Shown: positions 1 through 11,700 of the stretch, piece by piece
Numbering within the stretch: the stretch's first letter is position 1
Layout of the letters: each line of letters begins with the position of its first letter
Source: Oscillatoriaceae cyanobacterium M33_DOE_052
GTDB lineage: Bacteria > Cyanobacteriota > Cyanobacteriia > Cyanobacteriales > Laspinemataceae
DNA: 42,081 nt
Direction of reading: 5' to 3'
Assembly (NCBI GenBank): GCA_015296065.1
Contig: DVDU01000208.1
Coordinates: 1-42,081, forward strand
Position numbers and translations under genes: made by a program
The notes under the pieces: generated by a model
What the model was told of the DNA's origin: nothing
What the model saw: the letters and a program-made list of their open reading frames with translations, nothing else
Databases searched by the model: none

Positions 1-3000
1 ATCCACCAGACTGATACTGGGAATCTGGCTCATACTGTATTTTTCCACCAGGAACTGCTGACCATCATATAACGCCGCCATTGGCAAGCTGCGCAGTCCC
101 GCATCCATACTCAGTAGCAGCGTATTAATCCCCGCCGCTTGTAATTCCGATTCAATAGGAGCAATCAGCCACTGATACAATTGCTCTGCTGGTTTCCGAT
201 ATCCGTCAGTACGTTTCCCCAACCGAGTCGCCGTCAGTTGAGAACGAAACTGGCTCACCACTTCCAGCAGTTTTTCTCGTGGCGCCTCGGGAACGGTTTT
301 GCGGATGGGTTGTCCCGTCCCAGTCATCACAATCAGCTCTAATTGCTCCGGCTGTGCCATCACATAGATAATTGCCGATTTATACCCAGTTTCTTCAGCA
401 ATTTTCAGCATCGCCTCCCGCGTGGAAGCCGTAGAAGTCAGATTCTGACCCAAATTCCCGCCAAAATATGCCTCAAACTCACTTTCGCGGTTTTTATCCA
501 GTGCTGCCACCGCCGCATCAGAAGTAGCCACCGCCAACGGACTGCTACTCAACACACTAATAGTCTTCGCCACATCCGCGCTGCCACTGCTCAGACTAAT
601 TTCGCCGCTGCTGTCGCCCCCACTGTTACTATTACTTTCAGCACGCAAAACCACACTGTTATTAATATTGCTGACATTTCCCCCCTCAGAGACAATCCGA
701 GTCACAAGATCCGGAGCAGGCAGATTTACTGGTGCCGCAGGGATGTTCATCTCAGGGGAGATGACGGGATTATTATTAGTTATGGTAGCAACACTGCTAT
801 TAGCTGGAGCTGGATTAACCACAGGAGGCTGATTTGGCGCCGACTCGCTTTGTACCGGTTGCGGCTGTACTGATACATCACCTCCATTCACCGTTCCGGT
901 AACGCTTGTAACGCTAATATTCCCATCCCCAGTCGCCCCAGAGGAAGTAATTGTACCAGTATTCACATCCCCAAACGCTGCCACCGTAATATCCCCAGCA
1001 CTACCGGTTTCTGCACGACTTTCAATATCCCCAGTGGTCACATTTCCACCCGTACTCGTCACCGCAATATCGCCACTATTTCCCCCACCTAAAGAGCGGA
1101 TATCCCCAGTTTCCACATCACCACCGGCTGCTACCGTAATATCTCCCGCATCTCCCTCCACGGAACGAGAGGTTAAATCTCCCGTGGTAATCGCACCATC
1201 AGGCGCTTTTGCCGTGATATTCCCCGCCGCCAAACCCCCTTCTGAGGTGATATCAGCAGTAATAATATCCCCTTGGTGACTAAAAGTGTTCAGTGTCACA
1301 TTGCCAGAAGTACCGTTAGGAGAAATCGTGCGGAGCGTCCCAGTGCGAATTGCACCGTCCTGGCTGAAAATTCCCACATTACCACTTTGGAAATTGCCGT
1401 AAGACGTGATATTACTGGCCGTGATGCTACCCCCAGCATCAATGGTCACATCCCCCGCGATGCCATTTTCTGAATAGGAATCGAGATTTCCCAAGCTGGT
1501 ATTGATATTACCATCGCTAATAATCTCAATCTTGCCCCCACGCAACCAACCTTGAGAACGAATCCCACTGCCAAGATTAGTGAATTGCCCGCCACTTTCA
1601 AAAGTCCCATCCGCTCCCGGCGCCACCTCTCCATTTGCACCTAATGCTCGCGGTGGCAAACATGGCGCTCCCACCACCAAACAGCCAGAACCATCACCCT
1701 CCCAATCGCCACCACCACCAGTCACAATATCCCCAGGCGCTGTCAGCGTCACATTCCCCGCATTGCCATCAGTAGAGTAGGTTTCCAGCACCCCAGCCGT
1801 AGTATCAATGCCTTCTTCACTGCCACTATTGATGCTGATATTGCCTCCCACTGAGCGTCCGTAAGAAATAATGCTCCCTGTGGTGATTTTTTCCGGTGCA
1901 TTCAAACTCACATTCCCCGCTGTCCCGGCGGGCGAGAATGATTGCAAGTTGCCTGCGGTGGTGTTAATGGTATCACGATAACTGCTGATACTGATGCTGC
2001 CACCTTGCCTCAAACCTTCGGAGCGAATTGCCCCAGTGGTAATGCTACCTAAAGCCTCCAACAGCACTGACCCCGCTGTCCCACCAATCGAATATGAATC
2101 TAGCGTACCCCAGCTCGTATTAATGGCACCATTAGAGCTAATCAGGCGTACCAGTCCCCCTTGCACATATCCATCAGAGCGGATACCAAAGGTATTAATA
2201 TTTCCCTCAGCTTGAATGGCTAAATCTCCGGCGGTGCCATTGGAGGAGAAGGAATTCAAATTCCCCCAAGTATCTACATTTCCCTCAAAACTGAGAATGA
2301 CAATACTGCCGCCCTGCTTTGCTCCTTCGGAGCGGATAGAAGCTGTATTTACATTCCCATTGGCACGCAGGAACACATTTCCTGCTGTCCCGGCTTCAGA
2401 AAATGAATCTAAATTCCCCTGGCGGCTATTGATTTCTCCGCTGACACTGGTGATGCTGATATTGCCACCCTGTTGTAATCCTTCGGAACGGATGGCGCTA
2501 TTTTCTGCATCCCCTCCTAGGGTGACATTCCTTTGAGCCGATAGGCTGACATTCCCAGCCGTGCCGTTTTCTGAATAAGAATTGAGGGTAGCCGCACTCA
2601 AATCTAAGTTACCGCCAGTGGTAATCTCGATGTTGCCTCCTTGCTCCAGTCCATCAGAGTAGATTTCTGAGGTGGTGATGTTTCCCGGAGCCGCCAAAGT
2701 AACATTACCCGCCTCCCCATTAGCAGAAAATGAATATAAGCTGCCGCCACTGGCGTCAATAGTCCCATTCCGGCTGGTAATGCTGATATTGCCCCCCACT
2801 TCATACCCATCAGAATAGATTTCTAGGGTGGTGATATCCCCTGGTGCATCCAAGGTGACATTCCCAGCTTTACCCCCTTCGGAAAATGAGTATAAATTAC
2901 CGCCCGTGGCCTCAATTTGGCCTTGAGTGCTGGTAATGGTGATGTTGCCGCCGATTTGCCACCCGTCGGAGAAAATATCCTCAGTGGTGATATCTCCAGG

Positions 3001-6000
3001 AGCCTCGATCGTGACATTTCCCGCCGTGCCTTCCAAAGAATAGGACTCTAAGTTTTCCCGCGAGGTATCAACACTGCCTCCACTACTGGTAATGGTGATA
3101 TTACCCCCCACTTGCTTGCCATCAGACAGAATGCCTGCCGTGGTGATGTTCTCGGCGGCATTCAGCGTCACATTTCCTGCCGTGGCTTCTTGGGAATAGG
3201 AATCCAGCCTCCCCAAGCTGGCATCAATTTCTCCTGTGGTGCTAGTGATGCTGATATTGCCACCGCCTATCGGTCCTTCAGAGCGGATGGCACTACGGTT
3301 GGCGTCTCCCCCCAGGTTGATGTTGCCACCAACGTTGATGGTGACATCACCAGCAGTGTTTTGCCCAGAAAATGAGTTAATTGTAGCAGCGCCAATGTTG
3401 AAGTCGCCGCCACCGGTGATATCAACAAAACCGCCAGTGCCATTTTGAGTAGCGTAGGAGTTGATATGGCTGGTGGTGATGTCTCCCTCGGGAGCTTTAA
3501 TCGTGATATTGCCACCGCTGCCTTGGGGGGAAACGGAGAAAATTACCCCAGTGTTGATATTACCATCACTGGTGGTGATATTGACATCACCACTGCCAGC
3601 GCCCGCATAGGAGCTGAGGTGAGAGGTAATGATGTCATTTTTCGCTTGGAGGTTGATATCGCCACCAAACCCGTTAGTAGCAAAGGGGCTGATATTGGCG
3701 AAATTATTTAAAAACGTATTGGCAATATCAGCAATGGCGGCGGTGTCAGCAATTTCAACGAGAAATGATAAATTTCCCCCGGTTGTGTTAATACCACCAT
3801 TGTAACTGATGATGTTGATATCCCCCCCTTGGTGGGTAGCGTTCGGGCTGAGACTTGCAGATGTGATGTAATTGGTGGTGATATCCCCCGCAGCTTCAAT
3901 ATTGACATCACCAGCATTACCATAAAAAGCATAAGATTGTATGGCGCTGGCGCTGGTATTGATGGTGCCACCAGTGCTATTAATGGTAATATTGCCCCCA
4001 TCACCAGTGGTGGTATTAGAATCAATAGGCTCTGCATAAGCATCAATCTGTGCGGTAGTAATATTTCCCGCAGCTTGGATGTGGATATCCCCTGCAGTAG
4101 TAGATCCTGTAAAAGATGTGATGGTGCCATTGCTTGTATCAATATTTCCACCATAACTTATGATGTCTATATCACCACCATCACCCAGAGCAGCAGCAGA
4201 AATATTTGATGTATTGATGTCGCCAGCAGCTTCTAATTTAACGCTGCCCCCGTCTTGGGTTCGGGAAATTGCTTCAACATTGCCGATATTAATGCTGCCG
4301 CTAGTGCTGTTAATGTCTATGTCGCCACCGTTCCCACCGATGGAATAAGCGCTGATGAAGGTGGGGGCGGGGATATTAATGTCTCCATCGGCTTTGATGG
4401 TGACACTTCCCCCATTCCCCGTATCAGTAAAAGACGCAATTTTCTCGCCGCTAGTATTAATATTGCCCATTTCACTGATAATTTCTATATCCCCACCATT
4501 AGCTAATCCCTCAGCATAAATGCTTGACGTATTGATGTCACCAGCAGCTTCTAATTTAACGCTGCCCGCATTTTGGTTTTCAGAAAACGATTGGACAATG
4601 CCGATGTTAATGCTGCCACTACTGCTGTTGATTTCTATGTTGCCACCATTACCATTGATGGAATAGGAGTTGATGAAGGTAGGGTCTGGCATATTAATGT
4701 CTCCATCGGTTGTGATGGTGACATCTCCGGCATTACCTGTATCCGTGAAAGACTGGATTTTGCCGTTGATGAGATTAAAAGTGCCGTTGTGGCTGGTGAT
4801 GGTGATGTGGCCAGCATTGCCCGTTTTAGCCAAAGAATCAATAGTGCTATTGCTGGTATTAATATTTCCCGTGTGACTGATGATTTCTATATTGCCACCA
4901 TTGTTATTACCGTTGGCAAAAATACTTAAGGTATTGATGTCCCCAGCAGCTTCTAATTTAACGCTGCCCGCATCTTGGTTTTGTGAAAAAGAGTAGAGCT
5001 GGCCGATGATAATGTTGCCATTAGTGCTGTTGATGTCTATGTCACCCCCTTTACCATTGGTGGAAGCAGTGTTGATGAAGGTGGGGACTGGCAGATTAAT
5101 GTCTCCATCAGCTTGGATGGTGACGTTTCCCGAATTGCCCTCCTCAGTAAAAACATCGATTTGGCTGTTGATGAGATTAACTTCACCGCTGTGGCTGGTG
5201 ATGGTGATGTTGCCAGTATTGCCCGTCTCAGCAAAAGATTCGATGTAGCCATTGATGTTATTAATATTTCCCGTATGGCTGATGATTTCTATATCCCCGC
5301 CCTGGCTGATGCCATAAGAATAAATACCCAATCCATTGATGTCACCAGCCGCTTCTAATTTAATGTTACCGGCATCTTGACCTTCTAGACCGTCAGCAAC
5401 CGATCGGGTCTCACCGATGCTGATGCTGCCGTTAGTGCTGTTGATGTCTATGTTGCCACTGTTACCACTGACGGAATAAGTCGTTGTGGCATCTGTAATA
5501 TTAATGTTTCCATCAGCTTTGATGGTAATATTTCCCCCATTGCCTGCCTCAGTCAAAGATTGGATTTGGCCATCGCTGGTATTGATATTTCCCGTATGGC
5601 TGATGATTTCTATATCCCCACCCTGGGTGATGCCGTAAGACTCAATACTTAATGTATTGATGTCATTAGCGGCTTGTACTTTAACGCTCCCCGCATTTTG
5701 GCCTTCAGAAATCGAGCCAGTATAGCCAATGCTGATGCTGCCGTTAGTGCTGTTGATGTCTATGTTGCCACTGTTACCACTAATGGAATAAGTGCTGATG
5801 AAGCTGGGGTCTGGTGTGTTGATGTCTCCATCAGCTTGGATAGTAATATTTCCCGCATCCCCCCCCTCAGCATAAGAATCGATTTCGCCGTTGATGAGAT
5901 TAAAGGCACCGCTGTGGCTAGTGATGGTGATGTTGCCAGTATTACCCATCTGGGCAAAAGATTCGATTTGGCCATCGCTGGTATTAATATCCCCCGCATG

Positions 6001-8547
6001 GCTGATGATTTCTATCGCCCCACCCTGGCTGATACCGTAAGAATAAATACTTGATGTATTAATGTCACCGGACGCTTCTAATTTAATGATCCCCGCATCT
6101 TGACTGTCAGAAATTGATTCAATATTGGTGATATCAATGCCGCCGTTAGCGCTGTTAACATCTATGTTGCCACTGTTACCGCTGATGGCATAGGTTTTGA
6201 TAAAATTTGAGTCGGGGATATTGATGTCTCCATCAGCTTGGATAGTAATATTTCCTGAATTACCCACATCAGAATAAGAATACACATCGCTGTTGGTGAG
6301 ATTGATACCACCGGTGTTGCTGGTAATGGTGATGTCGCCGCTGTCTCCAGTGAAAGAATAGCTGTATAGGGCAATATCATTGATGCTGATGTCATTGGCA
6401 GCGGTGAGGGAAATTTCCCCGGAGTCAACATATAAATAAGTCGTATCCCAGGTGCCAAAACCGCCCCCGCTAATGTTAATCCCACCGTTGGTGCTGGTGA
6501 GGATGATGTTGCCAGACCAATTACCATCGGTGCTGATGGACTGCCCGCTGTTAGCAATTATGTCACCCGCAGCCGTGAGAGAAAACACACCACCATAGAT
6601 AGCAATTGATAGTGGGTTGGCAGTAATTCCTCCCAATGTCACTCCGGAGTTAGGTGAATTGAAAAATGCCCCACCCGCCCCTACAGTCGCCTCTAAGTTG
6701 TTCGCATTAATCTCCACAGGTTGGTTGGGGGTGCCAATGCTGCCATTAGCAGCTTGAAAAACAGCCCAGTTAGCTGTTACCTGGGTGGTGGCATCTGCCG
6801 GTTGAATACTACCCCATGATGTGTAAAAGAGAGCATTGCCTGTATTTCCTGTATCAATGCTACCGGTGACAATATTGGCAGCGCTGATGTATAAAGTTCT
6901 TCCCAGAGCAGTTATCCGGTCTCCCGGACTCATTACAAAACTGCCAAAACCATCATTATCATAGTCAGCCGCGATATTGATGACACCAGCACCAGATTGA
7001 AAGGCTAATTCATTATCGGCTAAATCGTCAATAACGATATCATTAGTCGCTTGTAATTCTACATTTGCATTGCCATTCAGGCTTTCCAGGGCTTGTTCTG
7101 AGATGGTGTAGTCAGTGCCATAAGGAGAACCAAATGGGTCATCCCACAAGATTTGCTCGTCGGCAATTTCCGCGTCATCTGGCGCTACCGCACCATCGAC
7201 AATATAGATATTTTCCGGGTCTAATAATAGAGTGCCAGTGTTGCCGCTGGTAGCACTGAGGTCAACGTTACCTCGGAAGATCAGGTTTTGTTTGCCGGAA
7301 ACTTCCACAAAACCCCCGTTCTCTATGCCAGTGGCGCTGATATGACCGTGAAATTGGGTGGTGTTGTCGCTCCAAATGATGATTTCTCCGCCGTTACCGC
7401 TGTTAATGGCGTTGGCGCTGATATTGGTGTTGGAGTCAATATAGGTGTGGGTGGCGTTGGGTAGTGGTCCTGCTCCCTGGTAGTTGCCGCCGATGTGGAT
7501 GTTGCCTGCGCCGTTGGTGCCAGATGCGTCGATGTTGGCACCGATGAGGGCGATTTTATCACCGAGGATGTTTAGTTCGTAGTTGGGCTTTAGCCCTCCC
7601 ACATCCACATTGCCGCTAACTACAGCCACTCCTGGTTCCAAGGGAATGGGGGTTTGGGAACCGCTGAGGCGAATAGTGCCATCGGGTTGTTTAAATACTG
7701 TGGTGGCGTGGTGGATGGGGTCGCCACCGGTGAGGAGTTGGGGGAGAGATTGATGGTTATTACCGGTGGGGATAATTTCTAAGCTCAGAATATGTCCCGG
7801 TTGGCTGATGCGAAGGGTGTTGCCATTGGGGACGGCGGTAATGTTGATGTTGCCGCCAGGAGTGGTGAGGGTGCCGGTATTGATGACGGTGTTGGCGAAG
7901 AGATTGAGGTTGCTACCAGGGGTGATGGTTAAATTCCCTTCATTAATAATTGTCCCCAGTTGCGACATATTGAAGCTGAAGGCGCTGGGGATTCCCACCA
8001 GATTTATGTAGTCATTGCTACCAAAATTATTGAACCACTGATTATTGCCAAAACCGATACCGCTGGCAGTAGTGGCGGTGAAGTCGGCGGGGATGTTGAG
8101 GCTGGCATTTGGTCCGAATACTATACCGGCGGGGTTCATCAGGAAGAGGTTGGAACTGCCGCCGGTGATTTGGATTAAGCCGTTAATTACAGACGGGTCG
8201 CCACCCACAACCCGACCGAGGATGTTTTGAATTTGGGGGTTAGAGATGAAGTTGGCGGTTTGTCCCTGGTTTAACCCAAATTGCTGGAAGCTGTGAAATA
8301 GGTTGGCGCCATCTCCACTCCGAGCCCCACCGTTGATATCAAATTGCTGGCCGTCAGGAGTTGTGATGATGGTGCCAGTGCCATTGGCTCCTGTTTCTGG
8401 GGTGATTGGTTGGCTGGTGGCGATTTCGGGAGTCAGGAGAAAGCTGCCTCCTAGAGCTAATGTCAGCCAGGAAATCTTAGAAAAAACCCCGTCTTTTGGT
8501 ACAACCGCGTGGCTGTGGCTATTGCCTTGGTTAGCAAGTTTACTCAT
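1..8547 (-). CDS. Giant TPS-domain/beta-helix/CHAT protein, 3' end beyond window (copy 1)
   Basis: The frame starts at ATG 8547 after a GGGGAGA ribosome site and runs off the left edge, giving 2849 visible codons. I read it codon by codon over about the last 2.2 kb and at many other places and found no stop. The N-terminus has a long signal peptide (hydrophobic stretch near residues 26-42). A two-partner-secretion domain follows (about 45-160), with the GRVVGGDPS and LFLMNPAGIVFG motifs typical of cyanobacterial FhaB-like proteins. Residues about 600-2540 are short beta-helix repeats of the form GG-N/D-I-x-I-x-S. A Pro/Gln/Ser linker comes next, then the start of a CHAT domain that aligns with copy 2 up to SISLVD. 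The catalytic His and Cys lie outside the window. The family suggests export across the outer membrane by a TpsB partner, but none is present here. Role inferred: a surface or released adhesin carrying a protease. Confidence 0.88.
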   Translation of the reverse strand, partial: MSKLANQGNSHSHAVVPKDGVFSKISWLTLALGGSFLLTPEIATSQPITPETGANGTGTIITTPDGQQFDINGGARSGDGANLFHSFQQFGLNQGQTANFISNPQIQNILGRVVGGDPSVINGLIQITGGSSNLFLMNPAGIVFGPNASLNIPADFTATTASGIGFGNNQWFNNFGSNDYINLVGIPSAFSFNMSQLGTIINEGNLTITPGSNLNLFANTVINTGTLTTPGGNINITAVPNGNTLRISQPGHILSLEIIPTGNNHQSLPQLLTGGDPIHHATTVFKQPDGTIRLSGSQTPIPLEPGVAVVSGNVDVGGLKPNYELNILGDKIALIGANIDASGTNGAGNIHIGGNYQGAGPLPNATHTYIDSNTNISANAINSGNGGEIIIWSDNTTQFHGHISATGIENGGFVEVSGKQNLIFRGNVDLSATSGNTGTLLLDPENIYIVDGAVAPDDAEIADEQILWDDPFGSPYGTDYTISEQALESLNGNANVELQATNDIVIDDLADNELAFQSGAGVINIAADYDNDGFGSFVMSPGDRITALGRTLYISAANIVTGSIDTGNTGNALFYTSWGSIQPADATTQVTANWAVFQAANGSIGTPNQPVEINANNLEATVGAGGAFFNSPNSGVTLGGITANPLSIAIYGGVFSLTAAGDIIANSGQSISTDGNWSGNIILTSTNGGINISGGGFGTWDTTYLYVDSGEISLTAANDISINDIALYSYSFTGDSGDITITSNTGGINLTNSDVYSYSDVGNSGNITIQADGDINIPDSNFIKTYAISGNSGNIDVNSANGGIDITNIESISDSQDAGIIKLEASGDINTSSIYSYGISQGGAIEIISHAGDINTSDGQIESFAQMGNTGNITITSHSGAFNLINGEIDSYAEGGDAGNITIQADGDINTPDPSFISTYSISGNSGNIDINSTNGSISIGYTGSISEGQNAGSVKVQAANDINTLSIESYGITQGGDIEIISHTGNINTSDGQIQSLTEAGNGGNITIKADGNINITDATTTYSVSGNSGNIDINSTNGSISIGETRSVADGLEGQDAGNIKLEAAGDINGLGIYSYGISQGGDIEIISHTGNINNINGYIESFAETGNTGNITITSHSGEVNLINSQIDVFTEEGNSGNVTIQADGDINLPVPTFINTASTNGKGGDIDINSTNGNIIIGQLYSFSQNQDAGSVKLEAAGDINTLSIFANGNNNGGNIEIISHTGNINTSNSTIDSLAKTGNAGHITITSHNGTFNLINGKIQSFTDTGNAGDVTITTDGDINMPDPTFINSYSINGNGGNIEINSSSGSINIGIVQSFSENQNAGSVKLEAAGDINTSSIYAEGLANGGDIEIISEMGNINTSGEKIASFTDTGNGGSVTIKADGDINIPAPTFISAYSIGGNGGDIDINSTSGSINIGNVEAISRTQDGGSVKLEAAGDINTSNISAAALGDGGDIDIISYGGNIDTSNGTITSFTGSTTAGDIHIQAAGNITTAQIDAYAEPIDSNTTTGDGGNITINSTGGTINTSASAIQSYAFYGNAGDVNIEAAGDITTNYITSASLSPNATHQGGDINIISYNGGINTTGGNLSFLVEIADTAAIADIANTFLNNFANISPFATNGFGGDINLQAKNDIITSHLSSYAGAGSGDVNITTSDGNINTGVIFSVSPQGSGGNITIKAPEGDITTSHINSYATQNGTGGFVDITGGGDFNIGAATINSFSGQNTAGDVTINVGGNINLGGDANRSAIRSEGPIGGGNISITSTTGEIDASLGRLDSYSQEATAGNVTLNAAENITTAGILSDGKQVGGNITITSSGGSVDTSRENLESYSLEGTAGNVTIEAPGDITTEDIFSDGWQIGGNITITSTQGQIEATGGNLYSFSEGGKAGNVTLDAPGDITTLEIYSDGYEVGGNISITSRNGTIDASGGSLYSFSANGEAGNVTLAAPGNITTSEIYSDGLEQGGNIEITTGGNLDLSAATLNSYSENGTAGNVSLSAQRNVTLGGDAENSAIRSEGLQQGGNISITSVSGEINSRQGNLDSFSEAGTAGNVFLRANGNVNTASIRSEGAKQGGSIVILSFEGNVDTWGNLNSFSSNGTAGDLAIQAEGNINTFGIRSDGYVQGGLVRLISSNGAINTSWGTLDSYSIGGTAGSVLLEALGSITTGAIRSEGLRQGGSISISSYRDTINTTAGNLQSFSPAGTAGNVSLNAPEKITTGSIISYGRSVGGNISINSGSEEGIDTTAGVLETYSTDGNAGNVTLTAPGDIVTGGGGDWEGDGSGCLVVGAPCLPPRALGANGEVAPGADGTFESGGQFTNLGSGIRSQGWLRGGKIEIISDGNINTSLGNLDSYSENGIAGDVTIDAGGSITASNITSYGNFQSGNVGIFSQDGAIRTGTLRTISPNGTSGNVTLNTFSHQGDIITADITSEGGLAAGNITAKAPDGAITTGDLTSRSVEGDAGDITVAAGGDVETGDIRSLGGGNSGDIAVTSTGGNVTTGDIESRAETGSAGDITVAAFGDVNTGTITSSGATGDGNISVTSVTGTVNGGDVSVQPQPVQSESAPNQPPVVNPAPANSSVATITNNNPVISPEMNIPAAPVNLPAPDLVTRIVSEGGNVSNINNSVVLRAESNSNSGGDSSGEISLSSGSADVAKTISVLSSSPLAVATSDAAVAALDKNRESEFEAYFGGNLGQNLTSTASTREAMLKIAEETGYKSAIIYVMAQPEQLELIVMTGTGQPIRKTVPEAPREKLLEVVSQFRSQLTATRLGKRTDGYRKPAEQLYQWLIAPIESELQAAGINTLLLSMDAGLRSLPMAALYDGQQFLVEKYSMSQIPSISLVD
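4200..6543 (-). repeat. Higher-order repeat array inside giant gene copy 1
   Basis: A marker string (GTCTCCATC or GTTTCCATC on the plus strand) recurs at 4381, 4699, 5101, 5506, 5824 and 6226. The spacings are 318, 402, 405, 318 and 402 bp. Long units encode about 134 residues and short units 106, a difference of 84 bp or 28 residues, so the frame is kept. Each unit contains several beta-helix turns with related motifs (EIISHTGNINT, INSTNGSISIG, SVKLEAAGDINT). The pattern points to growth by unequal recombination of multi-turn blocks. Confidence 0.8.
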
Positions 8548-8612
8548 CTGATGTCTCCCCGAGTATTGATGAACACCCAACCCTGAATCTGTTAAATCGG
8601 CTATTACCGACT

Positions 8613-8641
8613 TTTATAATTCTTAATTTTATTTTTGTCAA
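8613..8641 (-). promoter_or_regulatory. Sigma-70 type promoter for giant gene copy 1
   Basis: Read on the minus strand, TTGACA (8641-8636) is followed after exactly 17 bases by TATAAA (8618-8613), a near-consensus vegetative promoter. Transcription would start about 55-60 bases before the ATG at 8547. It lies after the terminator of the upstream paralogue, so copy 1 probably has its own transcript. Confidence 0.6.
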
Positions 8642-8696
8642 GGTTTTGACCCCCCAACTTATGATAAGATTTTCTTATATAGATATCAAGACATTG

Positions 8697-8730
8697 AAAA
8701 AACCCGGCTTGTTCAAAAAGCCAGGTTTTT
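8697..8730 (-). terminator. Intrinsic terminator after giant gene copy 2
   Basis: On the minus strand an AAAACCTGGCTT arm pairs with AAGCCGGGTTTT around a short loop and runs into a T tract. It starts about 37 bases past the stop codon of copy 2 and separates the two giant genes. Confidence 0.6.
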
Positions 8731-8766
8731 CTGGTGGCTGGGTTTTTTCTCAAACCGGACGAGCCA

Positions 8767-11700
8767 CTACCAAGGACTGCCTATCATGGTAAAGCCAGCC
8801 CAGTAATAAGGATGGGATAAATCGTGATTTCCTGCTGCTGAAGCTGCTGGCAAAGTCACAACTCCAAGACCGCTCCCACGGAGCCCACCATCTGTTACTG
8901 CCACTTCCCCACGAATCATGGCTATTTGCGCTTGTCGCAGTGCTTCTGACTTAATCTTGGCATTTTGCAAGTGGCCATAAAACTCGGTCATTAATGCCAA
9001 AGTTCCCTCATCGCTGACTGACCATAGGGAAGCCAAAGCCGACTTAACCCCCGCTTGCACGGCTAAACCAGCAAATCCCATTTCGGCTTGCTCGTCTCCT
9101 AAAGCGGTGCGACAAGCAGATAGAATGAGCAACTCTACTGGGGGGTCGTTCCATTTTAAATCGCGCAACTGGTCTAAGCGGAGCTTTTCTTGTCCCCACA
9201 TATAAATGAAAGACTTCTCTGGGCCGCCGGGATAAAATTCCCCGTGGGTGGCTAAATGAATAATTTCATAAGGATAATTCCGCCGCTGACCAATGAGATT
9301 TTCCCGCGTGAACTGGTCATCCAGAAATGCTGTGCCTTGCCACAATTCCTGGGTGATGGTGGATAATTCTACTGGCACGGCGGGTAAGGGCTTTTGCTCG
9401 TTGAAGGTGGAGGCACCCATTGCTAAAACGCGGGTATTCTGAATGGCGCGGTAATTGGTATCGATTAAGCTGATGGAAGGGATTAAGCTGGTGCTGTATT
9501 TTTCTACTAAGAACTGCTTGCCGTCATATAGTGCCGCCATTGGCAAACTGCGCAAGCCACTATCCATGCTCAGCAGCAGGGTGTTGATGTTGGCGGCTTC
9601 TAATGTGCCTTCAATTGGTGCAATTAGCCAGTTATATAACTGCTGGGCGCTGCGCAAGTAGCTCTTAGAATTGCGGCGGGAGGCGCTGGTGAGTAAAGAG
9701 CGAAATTCGGTGGCGGTGGCTAGCAGTTTTTCCCGTGGGGCGTCGGGTACGGTTTTGCGGATGGGTTGGCCTTCTGGGGTGAAGACTATCAGCTCTAGTT
9801 GGTCGGGCAAGGCATTAACATAGACTATGGCGGACTGGTAGCCTGTTTGGGTGGCAATGAGACTGAGTGCCTCGCGGATGGAGGCAGTGGATGTGAGTTT
9901 TTTGCCGAAATCTTGGCCGAAATAATCCTCAAATTCCTGCTCGCGGTTTTGTTCTAAGCTGTTGATGAGGGTTTCTGATGCACCCACTGCCAGGGAATTG
10001 CTGTTTAATATGGCAACGTCTCGGGCAATGCTGGCGATCGCGCTGTCATTGGCAATGCCGCTGATTTTTTCTTTCACTGCATCTGGGCCACCTGCTAAAA
10101 CATTGGTGATATTGCTGGCATCTTGCTGCACGGACTGGAGCAAAGCTCGCACTGGGGGCAGTTGTGGTCTGGCTGGTGGTTCGGGTAGATTATTGATGAT
10201 GGGGGGATTGTTCTGTGGGATATTAGGGTCTGGCAGTGGTGGTGGTGATATTTCTGGTGGGGATATTGGGGGTGGGGGGATGATATCGCCGCCGCTGATA
10301 ATTTGGACTTCGCCGGTGTCGGTGTTTACTTCGCCGGTGTTGGTTTCGCCGGTGATGCTGGTGACGTTGATATCGCCGCTGCTTTGGGCACCGGTGGATG
10401 TGATATTGCCGGTGTTGACATCTTCTAAGGCGGTGACGGTGACATCACCGGCGGTGCCGGTTTCGGCAATGCTGCTGATATCTCCAGTGGTAACGCTGCC
10501 TTCAGTGCTGGTGACAGAAATATCGCCGCTGTCTCCTTGAGCTACGGAGCTGATGTCGCCGGTGGTGACATCATCTCCGGCGGCGACGGTGATATCGCCG
10601 CTGTCTCCAGCGGTGGAAATGGAGCTGATATCGCCGGTGGTGATGGAGCCGTCGGGAGCTACGGCGGTGACGTTCCCGGCGGCTTGTCCCCCTTCAGAGC
10701 TGATGTTGGCGGTGGTGATGTCGCCGTTGTGGCTAAAGGTGTTGAGGGTGACGTTACCAGAGGTGCCGTTGGGGGCGATCGTCCGAATTGTACCCGTAGC
10801 GATACTCCCCTCATCGCTAGTCACCGTCACATTGCCGCTATTTTCCCCACCATAAGAGGTGATATTGTTAACAGTGACACTGCCACCAGAGTCAACAGTC
10901 ACATCCCCCGCCGTGCCATTCTCAGAATAAGTATCGATATCCCCACCGCTGGTATCGATATCCCCATCACTGGTAAGATTAATACTGCCGCCGGTGGTGG
11001 CGCCTTCCGATCGCATATCTCCCGCCATAATATTCCCCGGAGACGACAAAGTAATCGACCCAGCGCTACCCTCTGTAGAATAAGTTTCTAAAGACCCCGC
11101 ACTGGTATCGATGCTATCAGTGCTAGCGCTAGTAATCGCAATATCGCCCCCTTGCGTGCGTCCCGAAGACAAAATACTCGCCGTATCCACATGACCCGCT
11201 GCATTTAGCGTCACATTACCCGCTTGACCATTAGCCGAAAACGATTGAATATTGCCCCCAGCCGTATTCACTACACCCGTCTCAGAAGCAATTTCAATAC
11301 TGCCCCCCACCTCATAACCTTGAGAGCGGATATTGCCCACCATAATGTCCCCGGGAGCCTTCAGCGTCACCGGGCCAGCAGCACCATTATCAGAAAGCGA
11401 GTCCAAATTACCCCGCGTCGCCGTAATACTCCCCGTACTGGTGCCAATACTGATGCTGCCTCCCTGACGATAGCCATCAGAGCGGATACCCCCCACAAAC
11501 ACATCGCCAAAAGCCGAAACACTCGCAAAACCCGCCACCCCATTGGGAGAATAAGAATTCATATTCCCCCGCGTTGTGTCAATTTGTCCAGCAAAACTAA
11601 TAATACTTAAACCGCCCCCCTGCTCTAACCCGTAAGAAAGAATCTCCGCCGTAGTCACATCACCATTAGCGCGGAGGCTGACATTACCCGCCACCGCACC

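Noticed and set aside
343-8551. Many plus-strand frames of 60-190 codons opposite giant gene copy 1
   Set aside because: They lie antisense to a continuous, clearly protein-like minus frame, and their compositions mirror the Gly/Asn/Ile repeats (runs of Pro, Ser, Val).
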